Under the pieces are notes generated by a model. The model was not told the DNA's origin. It made no database searches and saw nothing but the letters and a program-made list of their open reading frames with translations. Positions 49,733-58,936 of a stretch of DNA of 64,000 nt are shown here, piece after piece. This DNA comes from Nothopassalora personata (lineage: Eukaryota; Ascomycota; Dothideomycetes; Mycosphaerellales; Mycosphaerellaceae): positions 682,001 to 746,000 of the forward strand of contig CM066293.1 of NCBI GenBank assembly GCA_033816765.1, read 5' to 3'. Made by a program: the position numbers and the translations under genes. How positions within the stretch are numbered: the stretch's first letter is position 1; every line of letters starts with the position of its first letter.

Positions 49733-51161
49733 TTACCAGACTCCAGGAATCAGACGATACCGCACATTCGCGCAATACTCATCCCACTGCTTGCCATACT
49801 TCGCCCTGCACCTTCTCTCGTCCCTCTGGAGTCGATTCAAGAGCAGGACACACATCCACAGCATGTGTAACCAAGGCAGGAGATGACCAAAGCCACACAC
49901 AACACACATGGCGAATGTCTGGAACAGATCGGCCAGGTAGTTGATATGCCGACACATACCCCACCAGCCACATCCCAAGAGCAGCCCAGTATGCTCTTTG
50001 CCGTCACTCGTGCGATACTTTGTGCGCACTACCTTCGCCGGCTCGCCCCAGATAGTCGTCGCTCCATCCGTGCGGCGTACCACATCTTTCTGCCAATTCG
50101 CCGAACGGAACAGAGCATAGCCTGCCAAGCCAAGGACGAGAACTCCCACCGCCTGCAAATTGCTGATATGTGCGGGATACCGAGCCAAATACTGAGCTTG
50201 GATTGTGTAGAGCTGCGGAAGGAAGCTCGTCGTTCCATAAGCAAGATAGAAGCCAAAGTGGTCATGGGCAATGTCGACGGTTTTCAGGTACCAGTCTTCA
50301 TTAACGAAGAAGTCGATCACGTAGATGGCTTGCAGGATGTTGACAATGATCATGGAGCTGGTTATGGAGCCATGGGTGTTGTTTTGGTATGCTGCCCAGG
50401 AGATGTTGATAAGAGTCCAGCCTATGATGCTGGCGCGGCCGTTGTGGAAGAATTTGATGTCGAAGTTCTTACCAAGACGGGGATTTAGCTCGACGCCCGA
50501 GAAGAAGTCGAAAGGGATGGAGCCTAAAAGATCAGTAAGAGATAAGTTGTGGAGGTTCAGTGGCCTCACCACTGAGCTTGCGATCTCCAGTGAAGGATGG
50601 TGCGAAGTGGCCCTTGAGAAACGCGGCAGCGGACACAAAGATACCATACACATCCATGGCAACCACCAGACCATCCCAGTGGTCAGCTATGACGCTTGCT
50701 TTGAGAGCTCCGAGCAGCACTGCGACCAGAAACACCAAATGTGTTGCAATCCAGGCCAGAAGTCCATTAGCAGTATACTCCAGCAGCTGACCACCTGGCG
50801 TACGCTGACCTTTGCATCGCTGGCCTGGCAAAGCCAAGTAAAGCAGCGCCTGAAAGAAGATCCACGCAGCATATGCGCCAATCGCTACTGCCGAGAGACG
50901 GGGATAATAGCTGGAGGCGAAATCAACGGTACCGCCATACCACAAGGCGTTTGCTGCAGAGGAGAGTGATCCATCGAAGTACTTCAGCGCGATACGTCCC
51001 ATGTTCATCCAGCATGGGACCACTAGCACGATGAGAGCAGCCACGATACCGTCGACTGTGGTGGCTTTCGCGCGACGGCCCCAGGTGACGTCCGACATGG
51101 CGGGCACTTGATCCTGGAGTGATTGAGAACTCATGCCCGGTGGTAAGCCTGCCATGGCCAT
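49733..51161 (-). CDS. Sterol C-7 reductase-like (DHCR7/ERG4/ERG24 family)
   Basis: Two exons, 51161-50570 and 50523-49733, intron 46 bp (GTGAGG..TAG); 460 residues. About eight to ten membrane spans are visible (IVAALIVLVVPCW, LVFLVAVLLGALKA, IISWT-like segments), consistent with an ER sterol reductase. Signature segments: GVELNPRLGKNFDIKFFHNG and the C-terminal LLGCGWWGMCRHINYLADL, CGFGHLLPWLHMLWMCVLLL, RDERRCRAKYGKQWDEYC, YRLIPGVW. The GHLLP element and RDEHRC-like box resemble animal and plant 7-dehydrocholesterol reductase (C7-C8 double bond, NADPH) more than ergosterol-pathway ERG4 or ERG24. The assignment to C-7 rather than C-14 or C-24(28) reduction rests on memory of motifs, not on alignment. 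It diverges from the DHCR24-like gene over a shared 590-bp region. Confidence 0.8.
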
Positions 51162-51754
51162 GTTGGCAAATTGTTGAGAAGTGCTTGCTATGTAGGATCA
51201 CCCAACCAGGAATAAGTTGAGAGGCAAGTCAGCATGTGAAGTGAGCTTTCTCACATGACATTAGACTTCACGAATGCATGATCGGAATCAAGAGGCCTCG
51301 AGTACAGCTTTGCTGGGAGTCCGTCATGAGCATTGCATCTGCAAGCCACGACCAGCTCGTCAGGCCGGGACACTGGATTACGCCATCTGTCGTTACACAG
51401 CGTTGGAGCCGGAGCATGCATCCCGGTGGTATGTATCTGCTTCAGCACCAAACAGCAGCTAGTCCGACTGAAAGCACGTTAGGCCGAGATCAATTCTGCT
51501 TGCTGCAAGATGCCCAAGCCACCGGACGGAGGCGTATGACCAGATATGGGCGATCAATGGTTGCGAGCTAGATCACGTCCCTAGCTTGGCGTTCGAGCTG
51601 CGTCACACAAGGCACTGGCAGCAAACACGACAAGTGGATTGGATTAATTTGTAGCATGTTGAGCCGCAAGGCATGTACTTCCAAGCCCTCCGCAAAAGTC
51701 CATATAAGACGAAGATGTCACGCGATCGAAGCTCTCCAGTATCGACATCTGAGC
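51162..51754. promoter_or_regulatory. Shared divergent promoter region of two sterol reductase genes
   Basis: 593 bp between the two start codons (495 bp if the plus-strand gene starts at 51656). No repeat. A clear sterol regulatory (TCGTATA-like or SRE) site was not identified by eye. Confidence 0.5.
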
Positions 51755-53464
51755 ATGGCTCCGGAACTTCCATCTTGCAAAGTGCACACCGGAGCAGTCG
51801 CCGGGATTGCGTCTCGCGTTCAGTCATTCTATCGGTCGAAGTCTCCCTTCCGAATCTATCATGGCTCTACAAACAGCACGAGAAAGTCGGCCCGACGACA
51901 TGACAACATTCTCGACATCAGCCATCTGGACCATGTGCTGAGCATAGACACCGCCAAGAAGCTGGCATACGTGGAGCCAAACGTGCCCATGGACCAGCTT
52001 GTCATCGCGACTCTGAAGCTGGGTCTTGTGCCACCGGTCGTGATGGAGTTTCCAGGAATAACTGTTGGTGGCGGGTTTGCTGGGACCAGCGGCGAGAGCA
52101 GCTCCTTCAAACATGGACTCTTCGACAGGACAGTACAGGCGGTCGAGATTGTGCTAGGCAATGGAGAAGTGACGGTGGCCTCGCGTGAAGATCCGCAGAC
52201 TACTGAGCTATTCACGGCGGCGGCAGCTTCTTTCGGTACTCTAGGCGTTGTCACTCTACTTGCGCTGGAACTCGTTGATGCCAAACCCTTCGTGGAGCTT
52301 ACCTACGTGAGGGTGGCCAGTATAGACAAAGCAATAGAGCACTTCGAGGCCGAGACCATGACAGAAACCGTGGATTACATGGATGGCATTCTATTTGCCG
52401 AAGATCGCGGAGTCGTCTGCCTGGGCAAGCTAACAGACGCCGTTCCTGAACACGCTGGGACACCTCGTACATTCTCTCAGCCATGGGATGACTGGTTCTA
52501 CATCAATGCGCAAAGAATTCTCGCAGACGAGACCCGGAATCCGCGGACTGAGTACATTCCCATCCAAGACTATCTCTTCCGCTACGAGAGAGGCGCCTTC
52601 TGGATCAGCAAATACACGTATCACTACTTTGCGGTGCCCCTGAACCGCTTCACTAGATGGCTTCTCGACACATACACGCACACCAGGATAATGTATTCTG
52701 CACTGCACCACTCCGGACTATCCTCGCAGTACATCATCCAGGATGTCGCGATACCGTACGACAACGCTGCAGCCTTCGTATCACATCTTGACGAACACTT
52801 TCAGAACTATCCGGTCTGGCTTTGTCCGCTCCGCATGCGCGGCAGATCATCGAGCTCTGCAAATGGACTCCTCGCTCAGCCTTCACTTTCCAAAGCAGAT
52901 GATGAGTCCTTGATGTCAGCGGCTCGACCTGACATGATGATGAACTTTGGTGTCTGGGGACCTCTGGGGAAACACAACGACTTCATCGACTGGAACAAGG
53001 CATTTGAGGCCAAGATTCATTCACTAGGCGGTCAGAAGTGGTTGTACTCACATACTTTCTATACCGAGGACGAGTTCTGGATGATTCATGGCGATCGTGA
53101 GCAATATGACACTACCAGAGCCAAGTATCATGCATCGTCCTTGCCAAGCATATATGAGAAAGTCCGGGCAACAGAAAGCGGTCTGCCAGATGGCAGTCAT
53201 CGCAGCTGGTGGGCATGGCTGTATGTCATGTTCTGGAGTATTTGGCCTCTCAGGGGTTTGTACGGATGGCTGCTTTGCATCCTCAGCAACGACTACTTGC
53301 TGCCCCAAAAGTCATTTTGGAACCTGCAGCAGCAGTCACGGGGCTCCAAACATGCCGGTGCTCATGAAGAGTGCCCCTGCTACACGGACGACCAGCACTT
53401 GCCTTTGATCGAGAAGAGGGATCGTCTCAAGGTGCCTGCATTGAGCTCGTCGGCTTTGGCATGA
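51755..53464 (+). CDS. Delta24-sterol reductase-like FAD enzyme (DHCR24 family)
   Basis: 570 residues from ATG 51755; an in-frame ATG at 51656 would add 33. The PCMH-type FAD domain is at about 50-215: LAYVEPNVPMDQLVIATLKL, then VPPVVMEFPGITVGGGFAGT, SGESSSFKHGLFDRTVQAVE and VLGNGEVTVAS. This TVGG..GT..ESSS..GLF pattern is typical of DHCR24/DIMINUTO, which reduces the C24 double bond in the sterol side chain with FAD and NADPH. The long C-terminal half (WDDWFYINAQRIL, RYERGAFWISKYTYHYF, DFIDWNKAFEAKIHSLGGQK) is also as in that family. Near the end a hydrophobic segment (WWAWLYVMFWSIWPLRGLYG) suggests ER membrane attachment. Fungi making ergosterol do not need this activity, so it may act on host, dietary or special sterols. 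Divergent to the DHCR7-like gene. Confidence 0.87.
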   Translation: MAPELPSCKVHTGAVAGIASRVQSFYRSKSPFRIYHGSTNSTRKSARRHDNILDISHLDHVLSIDTAKKLAYVEPNVPMDQLVIATLKLGLVPPVVMEFPGITVGGGFAGTSGESSSFKHGLFDRTVQAVEIVLGNGEVTVASREDPQTTELFTAAAASFGTLGVVTLLALELVDAKPFVELTYVRVASIDKAIEHFEAETMTETVDYMDGILFAEDRGVVCLGKLTDAVPEHAGTPRTFSQPWDDWFYINAQRILADETRNPRTEYIPIQDYLFRYERGAFWISKYTYHYFAVPLNRFTRWLLDTYTHTRIMYSALHHSGLSSQYIIQDVAIPYDNAAAFVSHLDEHFQNYPVWLCPLRMRGRSSSSANGLLAQPSLSKADDESLMSAARPDMMMNFGVWGPLGKHNDFIDWNKAFEAKIHSLGGQKWLYSHTFYTEDEFWMIHGDREQYDTTRAKYHASSLPSIYEKVRATESGLPDGSHRSWWAWLYVMFWSIWPLRGLYGWLLCILSNDYLLPQKSFWNLQQQSRGSKHAGAHEECPCYTDDQHLPLIEKRDRLKVPALSSSALA

Positions 53465-53595
53465 GGTCTTCTCTGGGCCACATCAAATTCTGTCTGCAAT
53501 GTCAACTAAAATTTGGTTGACCTGCCAGCCCTGAGCGAAACTGCGCGTTTTGTGCTTCGGGGTCCATTGCATCCATCTCTACATAGTATCGATCT

Positions 53596-54521
53596 CTATT
53601 CGTTCATGCTCTTCGTGAATTTTACCGCGCCCCTCACAGATTCTGTGATGCCTGGGGTGGCCTTCGCGTTGAGCTGCACCAGAGCGTTCAAGGTAATGCC
53701 TCCAGGCGTCGACATGCTAGCCTTCAGCGACTCTGGCGAGTAAGGTCCTCTCGCTATCAGACCTGCCGCACTCTGTAACGACGCCGCCACCAGCCCAAGT
53801 GCTGTCGAACGAGGCAGCCCATCTGCGACACTAGCATCCGTCGCGCCGTCAATGGCCACGATAGCCAGCGCATGCACAGCAGCCTGTATCGCAGTCGCCT
53901 CGTCCATCAATGCCTCCGGAATGTGCTGGGGTGCTCCTATCAGCGCGAAAAGAGAGTGGACAAGCCGAGCAGATTCTTTTGACTCTGTCGGTTCTGCTGG
54001 GTCGGCGATCAGAGTGACACTTTCATCAATCTTCACACCAAGCGTCGGAATGATACGGGATACGTTGAAGTCGGCAGGCTTCGAATCGGAAGAGCCAACA
54101 ACCAGCGCATCTTGGATCTGAGAGATTGGTACCCCAGCAAGCATGCTGATTACCGACTTGCCCTTCAGAGCATCCGCCAGACCTGGAAGCCCGAGGACAT
54201 GGTCGACTTGCTTGGGCAGGAAACCGAGCAACACCACATTGGCGTCCTTTGCAGTTGCTATGATTTGGTCGTTGCCGTGGGAGAATTTCAAGGTGCCGCT
54301 GCGATCGCCGAGATGGCTCTTCAGTCGGTTGATGGATGCTTCTGTCCTGGTGTGTGCTGCGAAGCTGTATCCGAATCCATGTTGCAACCAACCCTCGAGG
54401 ACTGCGGCGCCCATTACACCTGCAATCCGATCAGTATGTTACGAGAGTGGGGGTGGCAATACCGGCACGACTCACCACAACCCAGAATGGCCACATGCTG
54501 ACTCTTGCCTGTCGAACCCAT
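53596..54521 (-). CDS. Pyrroline-5-carboxylate reductase
   Basis: Two exons, 54521-54476 and 54419-53596, intron 56 bp (GTGAGT..CAG); 289 residues. The N-terminus MGSTGKSQHVAILGCGVMGA is the NADPH-binding Rossmann motif G-x-G-x-M-G, split by the intron after the second Gly. VVLLGFLPKQVDHVL, KSVISMLAGVPISQIQ, RIIPTLGVKI (usual R-x-M-P-N) and the C-terminal domain with DGATDASVADGLPRSTALGL, then SPGG-like STPGGITLNALVQL, match P5C reductase, which makes proline from pyrroline-5-carboxylate. In the conserved MPN motif this protein has IPT, and GG-T is kept as GGIT. Convergent with the DHCR24-like gene (132 bp apart). Next to a lyase and proline dehydrogenase on the same strand, so a role in a proline/hydroxyproline pathway is plausible. 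Confidence 0.88.
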
Positions 54522-54971
54522 AGTGTTCGAATATGAAGATAGTTGGCTTAGCTTGGCTCGTACTTGTTGTGCAGCGTTCCGAGCAGCAGAAGAGGATCTG
54601 TGATATGTGTACTGTAAACACTACTGTGAGCTACGAGAGAATTGAGCACGGAAGCACTTTCCGATTTCGAGCTTCAGATCCCCGTCCGTCACTTGCCATG
54701 ACGTATATTCGAGCTCGAGGGACGACAGACCTGCAATTGATGGCAAGCCGTCTGTTCAGGGCTGACACTGCGAGGCCGACACGACAATGCAACACCAAGG
54801 CAGCAATGAAGACTCGCAGATTGATTGACCATCCATCGTTCTCATGCGTCTCTCGGTGTGCCTCACCGCCATCTGAAGTCATTTCTGGATACAATGCTGT
54901 CTATGATATCTGTGTAAACGCGTTCGCCTATGCCAATGCGCAGCGTTGTCCTGTCCAACCCGCCCGCTCAT
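54522..54971. other. Intergenic
   Basis: Promoter of the P5C reductase gene and 3' region of the lyase gene. A 151-residue plus-strand frame here is not credible as a gene. Confidence 0.5.
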
Positions 54972-56145
54972 CTACAATCGGCTTTTGATCTCAACCTCTG
55001 CCGACTGGTCCTCCAGGTGGGCAATAGCAGCTACAGTCTTCTCTATTCTCGTCTTGGACGCTTGATCCGGCTCCTTGTATGGGTGTCGTGGCCTTAGCAG
55101 CGGCGCAGCGTCCTTGATGCCTGCTTTCGGCGCCGTGATACTAGCCGCAGCATATTTCGTATTTGCGATACCCGCTTTTGTTGGTGACTCTGCCAATGAT
55201 AGAGTCTTCTGCAGAGCGAGTGCCTCCTGTTGTCGGCCAGCAGCCCACAGGTTGTAGATCCTCCTGAACAAAAGGGCATTAGCCATAACGGAACACGACG
55301 TGACAAATGTCTCAGCGACTGCTACAGCGCTGGGGATGCTAGAGGGACGATGCCTTCTGCCATCTGGGTGCACTTACGCGACAGATTTAGGGAACACATT
55401 AGCGAATGCGGCGATGCAGCCTGAACTGCCAACCGCCAGACCACCGAGGAGGAAATCGGACTGTCCACCGAAGACTGCGAATCGAGAGGGTGGGAAGACT
55501 GCAGCCAGCCGTGCGATCTTGGCCACGGATCCGCAGGTCAGCTTGACCCCGACTACATTCTCGTTCGCTCTTGCGATCTCTTCGATGATGTCGGAGTCTA
55601 GGTCGAGACCGTTGCAGACTGCTGGGAAGTTGTAGAGGATCTGGAAATAGGGTCAGTATCTCGTGCTGGTAGCCTCCTACTCAGAGATCGCTCACAATCG
55701 GCAGAGGGCTCTGCTTCGCAACCGCGCTGAAGAACTCCTTGACGACCACAGGAGTGGTCTGCTTGCCAAAGTATGCACATGGAAGCAGAAGCACCGAGTC
55801 GCTGCCAGCCTCATATGCATCCTGAATGTACTCCAGCACCTGCGCCGTTGAATGCCCACCAACGCCGGCGATTATGGGAGTGCCTCTGGGAACAGTCCTT
55901 CGGGCGAGTTGGAGCAGTGTCTTGCGCTCATCGCGGGTGAGGAGGAAAGTCTCTGCGTTCGTGCCGAGAATCACAAGGCCTTTTAGCCCAGTGCTCGCGA
56001 GGTAAGAGTAGTATTTCGCCTGTGCATCAAGGTCGAGCTTGTCTGCATTTCGCTGGTAGAAAGTAATGGCTGGGACATAGCAGCCTGGAGCGGGGACCGG
56101 GTGGCTGTGCGTGTACACCGATCGCTGGTTTCCTACTGCTGCCAT
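54972..56145 (-). CDS. DapA-family lyase, 4-hydroxy-2-oxoglutarate aldolase-like
   Basis: Three exons, 56145-55696, 55640-55378, 55263-54972; introns 55 and 114 bp; 334 residues. Class I aldolase TIM barrel: PGCYVPAITFYQRNADKLDL, LKGLVILGTNAETFLLTRDE (the G-T/S-x-x-E substrate loop), TPIIAGVGGHSTAQVLEYI, DSVLLLPCAYFGKQT, then across the first intron LPI|ILYNFPAVCNGLDLD with the active-site Tyr, and VVGVKLTCGSVAKIARLA with the Schiff-base Lys. These are the catalytic residues of the dihydrodipicolinate synthase family. Fungi lack lysine synthesis by DapA, so the likely reaction is cleavage of 4-hydroxy-2-oxoglutarate to pyruvate and glyoxylate (last step of hydroxyproline breakdown, HOGA1 type) or of a sugar-acid keto-deoxy compound. 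Neighbouring proline genes favour the former. Confidence 0.83.
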
Positions 56146-56914
56146 TGTGAATAGTCTATGTGCTGTTTCGGACTGTGTGTGACGAGACGACTTCACCCAG
56201 GCGCAAGAGCCGATGTCGTAGTTTTACCACCTCTCACGTACCACCCGCGATTCGCCATGCCATGCCTGATTGTCGGCCTATCTAGCCGTCTGCGTGCACC
56301 AAGTCCACCAGGGGTCTACTGCCTCTTCTCAGCGCAGTCGGAATTGCGCAGCCGTAGCGCGTCGCTTACGGTAGTGCATATGTGAGACACGCTACGGCTG
56401 TCGATCCCGGCCGGTACCACTGTCTGGTAAGCTTTATCTATAGATAGGAGACACACGTGGGGTGTGGAGAAACGCGGAGACGGTAGATGGATGACAGGCT
56501 TCTAGAAGATCGGTACAAAATAACTCCATCTGGTGGCGTTTTCCAGAAGGCTGTTCTTTGGGACGGGGCCTCGAGATTCCTGTGTAACAGCATCGGTGGC
56601 TTTATCCGGCGTGCTGACTGCCGAAGTCTTGTCATCGGTCACCGGTTGGAACTGCGAGGACCGAAGGTTCAAGCATGATGGGTCAGGCATTATGATTGTG
56701 CTGACAAGATCGTCAAAGGTGTAGATACAGTGAAGAAGACTACTGGTCAGATATGGTAGCAAATCACGGGTGAAGCACGCAATGACTCCCAATCGAACGA
56801 AGCGGAAGCAGATGTGAAGTTATCGTAGGTTCCATAAATGCAATCCTCAACGCTAAATGTACTGTCACAAAAACCAAAATCCGGTGGTCCCGATCATCAT
56901 CATCATCATCTTCA
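56146..56914. other. Intergenic
   Basis: 769 bp with no supported gene; promoter of the lyase gene and 3' region of proline dehydrogenase. Confidence 0.45.
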
Positions 56915-56920
56915 TCATCG
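56892..56920. repeat. (ATC)n microsatellite at the end of the PRODH gene
   Basis: ATC/TTC trinucleotides about nine times, overlapping the proline dehydrogenase stop codon. Confidence 0.8.
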
Positions 56921-58414
56921 TCTGAACGACACCAATCGTGTCAGTCTCCGCCATACCTCCTGTCGGTAAGCAGACAGGCCATCCTTCATTCTCTCCGCTC
57001 CGCTCTGGTTCTCGACCAGACGGCGGTAGAGGTATTGCATGCATTCTTGAATGCTACCCCATGTGAGGCACTTGTAGACGGCCGGTACAACAGCGTTCTG
57101 TTGACCAAATGAGTTGGCCTGCTCAAGTGTAAGAGCGCCCGTTGTCACTGAGCCCTTTTGCTTGCGAAGATCGTCGCATCGTTGGAGTACCTTGCAGCCA
57201 AGTTCGTCACCCATGCCCTGCAGCTGAACGAACTCCGGCAAGACCTTGAGTGTTCCCTTCTCTGATAGTCGTTGGATGAGGTTCCAAGCCTTCGCTACGC
57301 TCTCTGGGTTGTGACCGGCGAGAATGAGCTCCATCTTTGGGAAGTTCTCAGGTGCGAATCCAAGGTTGGTGCCAGAGAGCATGTCATGAACGAGGCCGTT
57401 GTACGAATCATCGGTGTCTTGCTTCGTATCATGTATCAATTCTCGCTGGTCATTGGCGATGTATGCACCACGAACGAGCTTCACTGCCAGCGTCCAGCCT
57501 TCTCTCTCGGCGATTGCAAGCTGGTTCATGAGGCGTGTTCGAGCCGCCTTGAGGTATGCCTGAATCGTTTGGTAGACAACGACTTGGCCATCCCTGTTCC
57601 ATTTTCGCATGAAGTCGATTGTCCATCGGTCAATAGCAGTCTGGACGGCCTGTTGCTCGGCATCAACCCACAGTCTCTTATTCTGGTCTTTGGCTTTCTG
57701 ACAGATGGCATCCATAGCAGCAACAAATTCTTGTGGTGGTTCCCGGTTCGCCATGAGGGCTTCCGTGACAGCAGGGCCAGCGCCTGTAAGCTTCATGCCG
57801 AGCCAATCGCCCTTGCCGGTCATGTCAAGTGTCTCGAGGTTGCCGTCTCGCCACGCGTTGATCTCAAGGGTTTGGTCGGAGTTGCCTTTGCCTGTAGAGT
57901 GAACCTCGCCTGACGAGGAGATCTGAATTTCTTTGCCGTAGCATAGGACAATGCCACTATAGCCCATGCCTTTCGTGATATCTCTTGTGTGGCAGATTTC
58001 CTTGGGATCCGTGCCTGCACAGAACTGGTCGTATATAAGTGGTTTGACGATTGCCCTCAGAACGGGGTTTCTGTCTGGGTTGAGAATGGCCGACCGGGAG
58101 TTTGCAACTTTGCCAAAAAGCGAGAAGCCAATCTTTGATAATATCGGCGATGTCAACATTGTGCCCAACAGTAGGTTTCTGAGCACGTTGATGTTGGGCA
58201 TCCGCTCAAGGCCTGTTGGCGCTGGAGTAGTAGCAGTGACCTCTGGCATCGAGACATACTTGGGGATGAAGTCGGTGTCTCTTGCATCGGCAGAGTAGTC
58301 AGAGTACGATCGTCGACAAGAGACGATGGTGATCTTGTCGGCGCCCTGAACGATCCTGAAAGATGGCGATGCGTATAGTTGTCGAACACTGGTAGTAGCG
58401 GTCCGTCCGAACAT
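56915..58414 (-). CDS. Proline dehydrogenase (mitochondrial)
   Basis: 499 residues, single exon. The N-terminal 40 residues are Arg/Ser-rich without acids (MFGRTATTSVRQLYASPSFR), a likely mitochondrial targeting peptide. The TIM-barrel PRODH domain shows CAGTDPKEICHTRDITKGMG, KDQNKRLWVDAEQQAVQTAI, YQTIQAYLKAARTRL, LAVKLVRGAYI, ELILAGHNPESVAKAWNLI, EFVQLQGMGDELGCKVLQ, and the C-terminal TWGSIQECMQYLYRRLVEN (usual YGPVxExxPYLxRRxxEN). FAD-dependent oxidation of L-proline to pyrroline-5-carboxylate on the inner membrane. Some family members act on hydroxyproline (PRODH2), and the aldolase-like neighbour makes that possible. The gene precedes the Zn2Cys6 regulator by 520 bp, recalling the Aspergillus prn cluster (prnA regulator, prnD dehydrogenase), though no prnB or prnC is here. 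Confidence 0.92.
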   Translation of the reverse strand: MFGRTATTSVRQLYASPSFRIVQGADKITIVSCRRSYSDYSADARDTDFIPKYVSMPEVTATTPAPTGLERMPNINVLRNLLLGTMLTSPILSKIGFSLFGKVANSRSAILNPDRNPVLRAIVKPLIYDQFCAGTDPKEICHTRDITKGMGYSGIVLCYGKEIQISSSGEVHSTGKGNSDQTLEINAWRDGNLETLDMTGKGDWLGMKLTGAGPAVTEALMANREPPQEFVAAMDAICQKAKDQNKRLWVDAEQQAVQTAIDRWTIDFMRKWNRDGQVVVYQTIQAYLKAARTRLMNQLAIAEREGWTLAVKLVRGAYIANDQRELIHDTKQDTDDSYNGLVHDMLSGTNLGFAPENFPKMELILAGHNPESVAKAWNLIQRLSEKGTLKVLPEFVQLQGMGDELGCKVLQRCDDLRKQKGSVTTGALTLEQANSFGQQNAVVPAVYKCLTWGSIQECMQYLYRRLVENQSGAERMKDGLSAYRQEVWRRLTRLVSFRR

Positions 58415-58936
58415 GATGGGCTAGTTGTTGTGGGTTCGGACGTTGGCTACGGGATCAAAATGATGATAGCCACGGCGAAGAGCTATTCATGGCTTCATAT
58501 CCTCGACACAGTAATGCTGTACCATGTGGCTGCTGCAACGGTATGATGTCCCGAGGAGGGATTTGATAGCGGTCCAGGATCCACACGCATACGCTGAAGC
58601 TTGAGGGCTGGTCGGATAGCCGCGGTGGTAGCTCCAGAGCCGTACTAACGTACGGCGCCAAAGGATAGTTGTCAGCTGACCTCTTGATCTTTCCAGATGC
58701 GGTAGTCAAACCCAGGTCTCGACTGTAGACAGATTTAGCTGTTCGCATGCCCGAGATGCGGCATGCTGACGATGCGCGCTCGTACGTGTCTGAGTTGGTC
58801 ATGTGCCTGCCTGCGGCTAGATGTCGCGAAGCCATCCGTAGCCTTGGGAAATGCTTGGCGAGACGGGAAAGAGCCCGTAGCAAATCGCAAAGGGCCGCCT
58901 TTACGTGCTGTTTCATGTCTCATTGGCATCATGCAA
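58415..58936. other. Intergenic promoter region of PRODH
   Basis: 522 bp between the regulator stop and the PRODH start. No CCGG-x-CCGG type Zn2Cys6 site was picked out by eye. Confidence 0.4.

Noticed and set aside
54533..54988. 151-residue plus-strand frame
   Set aside because: Runs across the promoter of the P5C reductase gene and the end of the lyase gene, with no domain.
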